A stretch of 64,000 nucleotides of DNA from Chrysemys picta bellii (taxonomy: Eukaryota; Chordata; Testudines; Emydidae), in contig NC_088800.1 in NCBI RefSeq assembly GCF_011386835.1, positions 2,852,001 to 2,916,000 of the forward strand, given 5' to 3'. The first letter of the stretch is position 1, and each line of letters opens with the position of its first letter. A model generated the notes under the pieces. The model did no database searches. It had not been told where the DNA came from and was given only the letters and a program-made list of their open reading frames with translations. The position numbers were made by a program, and so were the translations under genes. Of this stretch, positions 46,408 through 58,600 are shown one piece after another.

Positions 46408-46512
46408 ATGCCCCGGAGCGGCCGCTGCCCCGCGCCCCCCGCCATGTGCGTCTTTCGCCCGAGGGGAGCCCGGCTCCTGCGCCCGGGGCCGGCGAGCCTG
46501 CCCGCCTGCTAG
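46408..46512 (+). other. Upstream ORF 3 in TLE3 leader, two in-frame ATGs
   Basis: A 34-codon frame with ATGs at 46408 (A at -3) and 46444 (CCGCCATG, close to the optimal Kozak context), ending at TAG 46510-46512. It is not in frame with the TLE3 start at 46662 and does not overlap it, so a ribosome would have to reinitiate about 150 nt downstream. Confidence 0.4.
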
Positions 46513-46661
46513 GCGCCCCGAGCTCGCCCCGCCCGGGACTTCGCTCCTTCCTTTGTTCCAGTTTTGGCCCCTCCGGGGCAGCTTCGTGGCCGGGCTCGCC
46601 TGAGAGCAGACGCCGCTTGGGGCCGGTGGGGGGGTGACCTGGTGGCCGGTGATCTCCTGCG

Positions 46662-46685
46662 ATGTACCCCCAAGGCAGGCACCCG
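46662..46685 (+). CDS. TLE3: TLE3 coding exon 1 (start codon, MYPQGRHP)
   Basis: The first coding exon encodes MYPQGRHP and ends at a GTAAGT donor (GT at 46686-46687). The start is supported by a G at -3 and by an in-frame TGA at 46650-46652, only three codons upstream, which rules out an N-terminal extension in this frame. It ends in phase 0 and joins exon 2, which begins with an alanine codon. A long overlapping frame at 46634-46999 is a shadow in another frame. Confidence 0.95.
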
Positions 46686-49600
46686 GTAAGTCCTCGCGGC
46701 CCCCGGGCGTTTCCCTGCTCCCCCCACCCGGGATCTTTCCGTGGGGGTGGGGGAGGGGCGGGGGTGTCCATCTGCCCGTGCATCGCCCTGGTGCTCGTGC
46801 TCCCCTGGGACCGGCGCGAGCCCCCGGCTCCGCGTCTCCAACCAGGGGAAGGCGATCCAGCCGGGGAAACTTCAGGGGTGGCGGTGGGGGGGGATCTCAG
46901 ACCCCTGCTGGAGCCTGGTCATTTTTGGGGGGAAGGGGTGTCTCCTCCCGGTCTGTAAACGGCTTGTTTTCTTCCCGGTGCGTCTCTGTGTCCCCCTAGG
47001 CTCCCCACCAGCCTGGGCAGCCGGGCTTCAAATTCACGGTGGCTGAATCCTGCGATCGGATTAAGGATGAATTCCAGTTTTTGCAAGCCCAGTATCACAG
47101 GTAACTCTCTCTGGTCTGCCGGCCTCCCTCCCCTGCCTAACAAAGGTTAAATGTTTAATGACCGATTTTAAGTGCGCACTAGAGCAGGTATTAAAATGTC
47201 TTTAGAAGAACAATTTATGGCTCTGTGTGGACGAGCATCAATCGCCAGCCCGGGCTCCTTTTGTTCCTCCCTGTTTGTCATTTCGGAACTGCCCCAGTTT
47301 TTAACCCTCTGCCTCCTGGGCTCATCGGAAATGCTCTAGTAACCCCTCCAAGTCCCTGCTGGCTGGAGCCTTTATTTGTCACTAGGGGGTCCCCCCTTTG
47401 ATCCATTCCAGGAACCCTCCCCCACCACCCGCAAGGTTCCTGCTTTGCCATGAGGAATCACCCAGAAAAATAATTACCCCCTTACTCTGCTGAAATTTCC
47501 CATCTTTCTAGCTTGCAAGACTTCTGCTAGCCTGCCCTTGATTGAGCGGAAACCTGGGAGTACTAAGGGGTAAATTTCAGGAGCTATTTAAAAAAAAAAA
47601 AAGAAAAAAAACCACCTACTGATCTCGGGTGGTGTGTTTCTAAGAAGTATTACTCAAGATGGTGTCTCTTCTCTCCCCTCCCCTCCCCCACTTGACTTGT
47701 CACTTCATCACTGCGGGATCTTAAACATATATTTATTCTGTTTTATCCTCTTAGTCTTAAAGTGGAGTATGATAAGCTTGCGAACGAAAAGACAGAAATG
47801 CAGCGCCATTATGTTATGGTAAGAGACTTTAATCAGATTTTGCATCAGGCTGCACATGGCATTCGCTGATAATGGAGCAGTTAAATGGGCCAGGCAGGGG
47901 GTGGTGGTGATGCGAGACCCTTAAAATGAATATTGCCCATTCAGAACAAGTTGTCTTCCTTCTGTGGCTTGCTTGGGGCTGGATGGTTCCTATCTCTAAA
48001 CATTACAGCTGTCCTTTCAATGTTATCTGGCTGACTGGTTGTGAACCATCCTCTAAGGAGAGAAACAATACTTTTAGTGACCAGTCTTCCTGCCCTGTTT
48101 TGACAGGCGCTGATCATCTTGTGTCCTCCCTTTCTATTTACCAAATATCTGACTTGTGCCTGAGGACAGCAGACTTAAAAAGATTGGAAACCTAATACAA
48201 GTCTCCTGTTAACCCTCTCGCCTGACACCCTCAAAGAGGATTTTGAAGCATTTAGAGGCAGGAGTCCTGCTGACTCTTTATCACAAGAGTCCATGTTTGT
48301 ATCCTTGCCTAGTTAAAACTTCAGCCCCCTGTAAGAACGCATTTTGCAACTTGCTGACCCTGGAGTGTTTGAACTAACTTCTGATGTTAGGAGACAGGGG
48401 TCAGACTGCTCCTTGTTTTGCCTGAGGCCAGAGAAGGCCTGTTACGACATCCTCTCTCCCAGTTGCTTTGAGGAAAGTGGATTCTTTTGTTGCTACAGAA
48501 ATCTTTTCACTCTAGTTGCATTACAGGGGCAATAGGTGAGGTGATTCTTTTGATTTGTATTTCTAATCAATTTAGCGTGACCAGCCTTCATTTTCGAAGC
48601 ATGTGGAAAGAGTACAGGCCCATTCTCTGACTCCAAAAGACAAAGTGCAGAAAGAACTTTTAAAGGAAAAAGTCTAAGATGTTTGCTAAACTGCAGCATA
48701 TTAACTTTTCTATTCGTACATACTGGTCACATACGGCTCTGGGGAAAGGCTAGGCTGCTGTTCTGTTTCTTCTAACTAGCTTCTGGAGAGAAGATGAACG
48801 AAAAAGGAGTATTCTCTTGTTAAATGTGTGTCTGTTAAACCCTACATGCATGTAGCTATTACGTATGATTTAAAATGTCCTTGTCTAATATGCTTTAAGC
48901 ACAGTTCTGCCCAGGAGGCTTTCCTGATAATGGTCTTATGCAAAATCAATGAAAAAAATCTTTTTTCTTTTTCTTTTTTCAGTACTACGAAATGTCCTAT
49001 GGTTTGAATATTGAAATGCACAAACAGGTGAGTGATTCTCTTCCATATCCTGTCTCCCTTCCCTGAACCATGAAAATGAACTCTTGATTTTGATAAATAA
49101 AAGCTCACTGCTCAAATGGTTGGTGTTACACCCAGTGTGGAGCTGTTGACCATGAGTGTATATATGAAATTGAGTTGATGGAAGTCCAACATTTTTTGTA
49201 TATGTTAGGGAAGAGTTCAGATTGTTTTTAATTGTTTACAAGGAGAGATGAAAGTAATGCTGTGAACTTCTTGTATGAGATGCAAACCTGGATTAGTCCA
49301 TCTTGTGTATATGATTAAAGATGAAAAACACAGCTAATTAATACAGATTTGATTGTTGGTGCAACTCAGCATTCTTTAAGGTCATACTTCTAATTAATAC
49401 AGCACTGGAATGTATGACTTCAGAACAAATTGTCTTGTAGGATTTTAGCAGCCACTGCAATGTGGCTCAACGCCATGTTTTACATCCTACATCTGGAAGG
49501 TGAAGAAATGTTTGCAACTTTTGTCTGCTCTAATGTATAATTTGCCTAAAGGAAAACATGAAGGACTGTTGCAGAATGTGATGTGCTACCTTGATAAGAT

Positions 49601-52600
49601 TAAAGCTAAAGAGCCTAAAGGCTGGGCACAGGATGGTAAAACTTAAAGGAATGAAGTTATTATTGAGATTAGACCTGATTATTTGTGTTGCTGCTGCTTA
49701 TTGGTTTTAAAAGTAGTTCTAAGAACTTAAGATAGATATAAGGTGACATCATCTTTGCAATTCATGAATCAAACCAATTTGACTCAGTGTTTTTGTTACT
49801 AGCAATGTAAATCGTATTGACACTCTCCTAAATAACAAGGTACTGCTAGCAGACTAGATTCAAAACATGTTATTTAAATACACAGTGCTACGTGCCTTAT
49901 TATTGATATCTTTTCTCCTCTTCAGTTCATACAGACTTGCTAGGTATATATAATTATTTAAACAGTGACACAAATAATTAACATTGTGTTTAGTCTTGCA
50001 AGATTTCTTCTTCCCATGCCGACTATCCATACTTTTTTTCCTTTTGCTGCTTCCCCTCTGACAGGATCATTGCCTAGGATTACAGGCCTGTTTTGATAGT
50101 TTATAGCTTTCTCACAGATGAATGCATGAAGATTAGCTAGTATAGCTAAGTGTCCTCTTGTTTGGATAGTGACCTGTGTAGGGGGAAATGCAAAGACCTG
50201 TGAGATTGTTCAGATTGACCTAGTGGTTGGGTGCTTTGGGAGAACCTATAGCATTTTCTGGCTTGATAAAGCCAGAGAGACCTGCAAGGAAAGAGTTTCC
50301 ACGTTGATCTCTTTGGGTGATAGTCACCTTTTGGTGCAGTTATATCCCATTGCTAATGGGAGTTGTATGCCTCTGTCAAGAGGGCAATAGACCCTGAACA
50401 TTTTTATTAGAATACGTTTAGGGACATAGAACAAAACAAAATGTGCTGCTTTTATTACAGGATATGTTTTACCCCTACAACTTACGCTAGAATTCTTTTC
50501 CTCTTTTTGGAAATCTGTGACGTATGCAGTGACATAAAATGAAATGTACCTTCTTGAGCAGCGTTTAGTGAGGCAAACTCTGAGGTGTTCATCCTGGCGA
50601 TTCTCTTTAAAATGCCTAGTGGCAGAGCAGTAGGGTGGAGTTGGTGTATGTTGCTAGACTACCCTTTTCTGTAACATTGCGAGCTGTGTGACAGTTTGTG
50701 TTTTTGTGAGAGTGTAAAAGACCCTCTTCCCTTTGGTGGAATTTTGCATAGTGGTGCTATTCCAGTGCAACAATGTTAGTTATGTACAAGTGTTTACATC
50801 TTGGGGCACTGTTCAAAAACACCAAACCCTAACAGGATAGCCTGGGTGGATCTGGTGTTCCCTGTCTTGCATTCCACCATTTTAAAGGACTAAATAAGAA
50901 TATTCTTCAAATGGTTCCTGAGTGGAACCTTTCCTGGCTGCTTTCATCGTCACTGGTGCGGTATGCGCAGTACCTTATATTAGAATTGGGGAGGCTCTCT
51001 GAGATGAAGCTGTTTTTGTTGTTTGATTGCCAATGGTGTGCTTGATGCTGCAGAAAAACAGAGCCACCATCCCTGTCTTAGCAGCTGAAATGAAGGTATA
51101 GTCTGTTTTCTGAATCTCAGAATTGGGTGAAATGAGCAAAGAAGACAAGGGGGAGGGAGGGCATGAGAACTCAGGAGAGAAGAGCAAGTATAATCTAAAA
51201 GGGTTTGCCACTCTTCCTAACTGCAAGGGCTTTACAAAATAAATCCTACACTAATTGCAGTGTGGGTCCTGGGTGCATCTGGCTGAGGGTGGCTAGTCCT
51301 GAACAAACAAGTTTATCAGCTGACCTGTTTAGCGGTTGACTTGTGTTTATCTGCACACAATCAAGTAGACTGGAGTGCTTGAATTATTCATGCAGTGTCC
51401 TGCCCTCCAGACTTGACTGCTTGTGATTACATCTGCCTGAGACAAACACTGATGGATACTTCATCTTTAAGCAAAAGGGGATTGCCTGTCTGTAGGCTTA
51501 TATAACAGATTATCTCTTCTACATTGAATATTAAAAGTGTGTGTGTTTTTTCTCTTTACCAAATCACAAAGAGAAGTAAGAATAAAGGTGATTTCATGAA
51601 TGACTCCATAGGCTATATCCGAGGAATTATGTATGAAGTGACAACTCACTCTATTGCATATGATTCAGGGAATTACTCCTAGTATCTGCCACAATCTTTT
51701 GTGGTAAGTGCTATGTTACCCAAATTCAGTCTTCTTAAATACAAGTTTTCTCTGCATAGTATTTAAATATATATTTGCTGCCTAGACAGTTTTTTGAGGC
51801 TTTTTTTCTTTCCAACGTCGATTTTTGCATTGCATCCATTTATTGGTCCTATTTTGCTTTTTATCATCTAGAAAGATTTGGATGAAATAATCTAATTGAA
51901 TAATCCAGAAAAGCAACTAATCATGTGTTGGGAGACAAAACCCCTTGTGGTGAATACTGCTAGTTTCTAGTTTTGATGGCTAAGAGCTCAGCACATAAGG
52001 ATTTCTTGTTTTTTTAGAGTTAAACTAAAACTTTGGCCTTGGAACACATTTAAACCATATTGACACTTTCATGAGAGAATCCTGCTTCTTCTGGAATATT
52101 CCAAGAACAGGGTATACTTTATCATTCTTGTTAGCAAGGCGTGCCAGATAATAACTCGTTAAACACTTGAGAAGCCAAGTAACTGCTTATTATGATACTT
52201 TCTGACATCTTAAGGTAGAAACAAATCGTTTCCAGCTATTTTAACCCTTAGTGACAGCTGGCTCATGAATTCCCACCTTTAACTCCTGTTGTTTTCTGTA
52301 TTAATGTCAGGAATCCTGGCAGCAGATCAAAAGATACCTGTTCTGAACTTTATTCCCTAAAGTAGCCTTGTTTGCCTTCTGCTGTTGCTGGTTGTGGCTC
52401 GCCCCTCCACACCCCCTCCCTGATTTAATTCTCATCAGTGAAGCTCTCCACTTTGCTAATAATGATAGCAGCCGCAAATAGCTTTCAACATGCCATTGAC
52501 AGCCTGTTTGGAGAGAGCACTTGAAATAGTGCTAGACAGCTGAAAGTACCCATAATTGTGTACCAGAGTGAGAACCACACTGCTTAAGGACCTTATTTTC

Positions 52601-55600
52601 ATGTGCTTAAAGAGACAATATCCTGGTTTCAACAAATGCCTCTAGTGCTTCGCGGGCAGTATTTATTCACCCCTCCCTTTTTGAGGAAGGTTTCATGGGG
52701 TGGGAGGGCACAGATAGCAACAAAAATCCCTGATTACCAAAGCAAATGATATAAAATCAGACCAATCTGAATGGTACGTTATGGGTAATTGAGAGTGTTT
52801 GTGAAGCGACACCTTTCCTTTCAGTAAAGGTAAAAACGTGGCTACCCTTAAACCGGAGAACCTCCAAGTTTAGATGGGAGTTTGAAAGATCATTTAGTAA
52901 GACTTTGTCTTTTCATGTGCATATCTTTTTGTCTCCCTTTTTTTTTGTTAGTCGCTGAATAGCGTTGGGGCCATGTTACCGCGTGGCCAGCAGAGCATAT
53001 CGCGAGAGACTACCCTAGTAATCCGTGGAGTTCAGAGTTTAAACACCAGGTTGAAATCGGCTATGGAAAAAGCGAATATTTTGGCAAAATTGTGACTGAT
53101 AAAAGAAAATGGACTGAATTCTGCCCTCAGTTGTACATATGACCTCCCCCCACAGCCCCTATTGAATTCAGTGAGGGACCTTTGGTGTACAAGATAAGAA
53201 TTTGGTTTTTATTCCTTTGCCAAACTCGAGCCAAAAGAGCTTATTTTTGGCAGACCTGTTTGAACCTCCTTACAGTGATTTAGGCTTAAAGTGCCTCCCA
53301 TCAATGTACAGGGGGTGTTGCACACTCAGATATATGGAGTAATGCATTCAGGTGCTTGCTAGGGTGGCGTGTTCTGAACGTACTTGAACACAGGTTTGAA
53401 AAATGGCTACTGGGCATGCACATTAGCTGCTTTTCATAACTCTTTATTTAAGTATCAAAATTCCACGCGGCGTGCTCCTCCCCGGGGCAACTCCATTGAC
53501 AGCAGCAGACCTACCCACCCCAAGGATGAATTTGATCCAGTATTTATAGTATCCTCAATCCTATCCCTTTCCAGTCAGAGTTTTTGCCATAAGATGCGAA
53601 GTGATGTTGTCTGTTCTGGAGGAGAGTCGGCTGTGATGTTGGAACGGCCCGGCTTGGGTGCCTTCACTGGCTGCGTGTTGCTAACCTGTTATATTCTTAC
53701 AGAAAATTGAGGCTAATTGACTTGGTGCTGTGACTGTTTATATGCCAGTTGGCAAACCAGTTGCACTGCGGTTGTTTGGGTTGTGGCCGTGGTTGGCTTT
53801 GAAGGTGTGTCGTGGGGTGCTCTGACGTTCTATGTACTGACGCAGGCTGTGCTCTAAGATTTCAAGTGGGTATCTGTGGGTGGTCAAGCCAGCGCAAGGT
53901 TAGACCGTTAGAAATGCAGCTGCACAGACAATACTCCACAGCCCATGACATCGTTTGTCCTCAGCCAGTTTTGGCTTTTGAGTTTTTTAGTTTGCGTCTT
54001 AAGTCAGTTTATGGGAGACCTTCAGTGTTTCAAATCGAGTTCCACGTATTTCCTATGATAAAGTGATTCGTATTTTTTAAACTTCACTCTGTCGTGTCCA
54101 TTTCTGAAGGTGGAGCAGTAGATGGATGTGTCTGAAACAAGAGCAATTGCTGCTGTGCAGGGTTAAAATCCCTTAATGCAGTAGCAGCAGACCCTGCTCT
54201 CTCCAAACTATTTTCACTGTTATGGCCTGTCTGTGTCCTAGAGTGCTGTGGGTTCTGGTAGCCCAGCGGGAATAGCTGTTCTGTTCAGAGCGGGCGACTG
54301 TAGCCGCCCCTGAGGCTAAAGCATACTGATAGCAGGGCTGGCTGTGTTCTTGATGGGGCAGGATTTATAACTTGTGCAAATGTTCTCCTTCCTTCGCGGC
54401 TCCAGCAACCCCTGCCCTGACTAGAACCCCAAACCAGAGACGGGACTTGTGTAGGGCTGGGGAGAATTCATTAAGATTCAAGACTTGCCTGTCTCCTTGC
54501 CCTTTTTTAACAAGCAGTTTGGATTTGTCTCTGGCATTTTACAGTACAGCCCCATGTGAACTTCCATATACACATTTCCCCCTTCTGCTCCCACCCACGC
54601 TCCCAGCCCTTCCTTCTGCTTCGTCTCCCTCAAGTCAGATGAGGCTCCGCAGGGCTCGGCTGCACACAGAGGCTCTCCCCTCCTCTGGCAGCACTGGGCC
54701 CCATCCTCCTCTGCTCCCCCTCCCCCTAGAGCCAGGCTACGTGGGAGCTGGTGGCTGGTTCGAGGAGTGGCAGGGGTATGTCCCCTAAGGAGAGGGGCCT
54801 GGAGAGGAAGGAGCCCAGCCTCCGTGCTGTGAAGGATGTAGTGGCTCAAGGCCTGCACTCCTCTTCTCTTGGGAACCGTGTATCAGCGTGGTGCCCCCTC
54901 CCTCAAGCTTCTGTCCCCGGAAAGGGCAGTAGAGCTTGGGCCCCAGCCTTTCTGTGCAAGGGCAGCAATGACTTGCGGTGAACCTGGTGTCTGGATTGCA
55001 CCCCGAAAAACTCACTCCGCGGGTAGCCGTGCCAGTGTCCGGCCTGCCTCCCCCTGCGGCAGGCTCTTGGAGGATGTGATTCGGGGTCAGCTGGATGGAG
55101 TTCTGTGTGGTTCCTGTAAATGTGTGCTGGATCCCGGGGTGAGGCTTAAACTCCCCTTTGCGTTGCCCTGATCCTTTTGGTAACTGGGCACCGTGTGAAA
55201 GCTTCACCTTAGCCCAGGCTGCAGTGGCTACAGGGTTGCAGAAGATTGCTGTAGCACAAGCGTCTGACTATGCTTCCCCCACCTCCAGTCGCGTCTCTCT
55301 CGCCTGCACCAGCAAAGCAAAGTGCTGTGGCGCGTGGCTCAGACTCGCCACTGGCACAAGCCGTGGTGGGGCAGGGCCTCTTTACCCCAGCAGTGACTCT
55401 GGCCCTGCACACGTAGCGATCACTCATCTGTGGCTGAAACGCAGCTGTCGCTCCGCAATGCTGAGCTGGCGTTCTCAGAAGTGAAGAATAACAGCTCCAG
55501 TCAAGACTGCAGAGGAAGGTGGCTTTTTTTTTTTTTTTTTTTTTGGACGGAGTTTTAACTACCCAAACTAGGATCTGGTCTGAATGGAAAACGCAATGGG

Positions 55601-58600
55601 CTATGAAACGACCACATGCGGTCAGGTCCTGGATGGATACCTCTGGAAAGCGCACAACCCACGCCACTTTGGCTGCACTGTCTGAGGTCTCCCAACGAAG
55701 ATCAGATCAGACCCTCCAGCGCCTGTCTTAGCTAGTGCGACCACAGCCCAAGGTCATGTGACTGCAGGCAAGTACTACCGTGGGCTGAAAATCAAGACAG
55801 TCTCTTTCTCTGTGAGTCCTGCTAACTTTGTTGGCACACTGGTTAATCCTCCCTCCCCCCCCCCCTATCTTTTTCTAACAAAAGGGCTGTATGGAAGGCC
55901 ATGAAGCTGCAGTCAGGCGTGGAAGCCGGGGAGAGCTGCCCTGACAAAGTGTCTTAGACTTGCTGCGACTCAAGACTCTTTAGCAGCTGACACGTCTGTC
56001 TCTCTTTCCTCCCCCACTCTCCCCCAACCACGCCCACCTGCCCTGCAAAAACCCAGGTCCTTTTTATCCAGCGTTAATTTGTGGAGCCGATCAGATTGGC
56101 AGCCCGAAAACTCATCGTAATGACCTGCCTTGGCATGGGTAATATGGTTTTACAGCCTGTTGCGGTCAAGCAAAGGCGTAATTTGCATAATGTTCTGAGG
56201 GGATTAGGTTGTTGAGGTTGCCATGGCAATCTAACGGAGATGAATTGAGATTTTTCTTGGCAGGAATTGCCCGGTGGCACTCGGGGGAGGGCTCCGTTGC
56301 TTTGGAGGGGAGTTGATGAATGGGTAGTGATACTGGGAAGGTGTAATGCATGAAACCGTACCCTGTTCTAGGCCAGCCAGTGCTCCCCTTTAGACCCCTA
56401 TTCAACCTGAACGGGGACAAACAGCGTTTAATATGCTTGGGAACTGCAAAATTAAAGTGAACAAATATTTAAAGATTATGGAATCTTATGTTAACAGGAA
56501 ACCTAGCAGTCGTAAACAGAACATTTCTACAGATACTAGTTTTCTTGTTTTTTTTTTTTTCCTCTCTAAATTCCACAAGGAAATTGTCCTTTTTTTTAAA
56601 AACAGAACCTAAGTTTGGTTCCCAAATACTTGCTGGAAGTTTAAGCAAAACTTGATTTTTAAAGTACTGGTAATAGCAAAAACAAAACAAAACCAAGCTC
56701 TGAAGTAGCTCTGAGTGAAAGCAAGTGTCTCCTTCTTTCTCCTATACAATGCCCTCTTTGAGAATTGGGTGAAACTGTGAGGGGTTCTTTATTTTGCACA
56801 GAGATGACCTTGCAGTAACACTACCGGCATATGACCAGAGAGGTATCTCTTCCCGCCTGCAGTGAACAGTTGGGTCCATGTCAAATGAGGACCCTGGGCT
56901 ATAGGATTTGTTAGGGCCAGGAAAAACAAAACCGGACCTGCCCCCGAGAAGTAATCACACCGAAAAGAGCAATACATCTAGTGCTCGTTTCAGGAAGAGT
57001 ACAATATGCTTCATTCGAAGGCATAAATATTTAATGGAGTTGTAGTTTATAATTTGATCAATAGGCCAATGCTAAAAGGGTCTTTAAAGAGGCTTACCCA
57101 TCACAGCAATTTGTGATCTAAGCGGAAACCTTGCTGCAAGGCCCCACGGTTGTTATCCGCAGTACGACCGCCGCTGCAAAGTAAAACATGCGCTCCCTTT
57201 CTGATTGAACCCCACGGAGTGCAACGCAGGGCAATGGAGAGGCTGCCCAGAAGAGTGTAAAATGTCACCTCACTGGTAATGTCACTCTTCTGCGTATTGC
57301 GCTGTACACCGCATACAGTACACCTCAGAGTTACGAACTGACCAGTCAACCACACCCCTCCTTTGGAACCGGGAGTATGCAATCAGGACGTAGTGGAGAC
57401 AAAAAAAATGCAAATACAGTACAGTACTGGATTAAACATAAACTACTAATAAAAAGGGAAAGCGGCATTTTTCTTCTGCGTAGTAAAGTTTCAAAGCTGC
57501 ATTAAGTCAATGTTGAGTTATAAACTTTTGAAAGAACTTTTTGTTCAGAGTTACGAACATTTCACAGTTACGAGCAACCTCCATTCCTGAGGTCTTCGTA
57601 ACTCTGAGGTTCTAACATATGAACCTTGTCCTGGCATCGCTTTTGTAACAAGAACCAAGATAACCAACCGCTAGGGAAGGTGGGGCAGGTTAGTTAGAGG
57701 AGAGGGGATGGAGAGCCAAGACTTACGAGTTCTAGTCGCAGCTCTGCCTTTGGATAGTTTTCTTGCTTTGGGCTAATTGCTTACACTTCCGAGACTCCCT
57801 TTACCGTCTGTAAACTGGCCATAATCTCCCTCCCCATCAGGATGGTGCAAGGCTCAATGTTTGCAAAGTGCTGGGGAATCTTTGAGTGAAAGGTGCAAAG
57901 TTATTTCAGATTAGTCAACTGAAATCACAGGTGCTTACACATTTAAAAGTTCAGTAGATACAGAACCTCTTTGGGGCAGGGACTGCCTGTTGGGTTTGTG
58001 CAGTGCCTAGGGCAATTGTAATACAAATAGATAACAATAGAACTGACAATGTTGGAAACTTCAGTGGACAGGCTGCTAGACAATGTGTTGTCAAGCCATT
58101 GGTAATGTACTTGTATGTACAGGCTTCAGAATGTAGTAACTTCAAGAGGTTTATTATGATTCAAAACAAAGAGCCAAGGAGCAGTGAAGACCTCTGAAAG
58201 AGCTAGTAAAAGCATAGGATGCAATCCGATCAGTAAGGCTTTTCAGAAATGTCACTATGGATTTGGAAGTATACAATGGTGATGCCAAAAAAAGGTTGAC
58301 TTTTTTGAAGGGCGGGGGGGAGAACAGTGTTAGTAAAATTATTTGCATGGGGGCGGGGAACAATGGTTTGTAAGAACTTCTCCTTGAGACAATTTCACCA
58401 GCAGTCATGGGGTATATAGTTACTTCCTGGCTCTTTGGAAAGGAAAGAAGGACCTATGTTAAAATGACACGAGTCTCTCTAAACATCGGCCTGCTGTAAT
58501 AATCTTCCTTGATTTTACTCAGACTCTGGGTGCAGCAACTTAACTAGCAATGGCCTGTCCTAATGATTCCTGCAAACCATTGCCTTCATCTGTAAAATTG

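Larger units (their letters stand above)
45950..46661 (+). other. TLE3: Presumed TLE3 5' untranslated leader
   Basis: GC-rich DNA between the core-promoter-like motifs (45793-45880) and the start codon. The transcription start is inferred, not seen. It contains at least three short upstream open frames (separate entries) and an in-frame stop just before the start codon. Long overlapping frames on both strands here are explained by the high GC content, which depletes stop codons. Confidence 0.55.
43860..46980. promoter_or_regulatory. Main TLE3 CpG island
   Basis: About 3 kb of very GC- and CpG-rich DNA around the TLE3 promoter and first exon. Long G or C runs and alternating CG tracts are frequent. 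Overlapping frames over 200 codons occur on both strands and do not resemble known proteins; they are expected artefacts of stop-codon depletion. An unmethylated island is typical of broadly expressed developmental regulators such as TLE3. Confidence 0.85.

Noticed and set aside
46634..46999. Longer frame starting before the TLE3 ATG
   Set aside because: It is in a different frame from MYPQGRHP and reads through the exon 1 donor; the TLE3 frame has a stop at 46650-46652.
55520..55544. Poly-T as the tail of a minus-strand retrocopy
   Set aside because: Sequence to the left gives no recognisable gene or SINE on the minus strand and no clear TSD was found.
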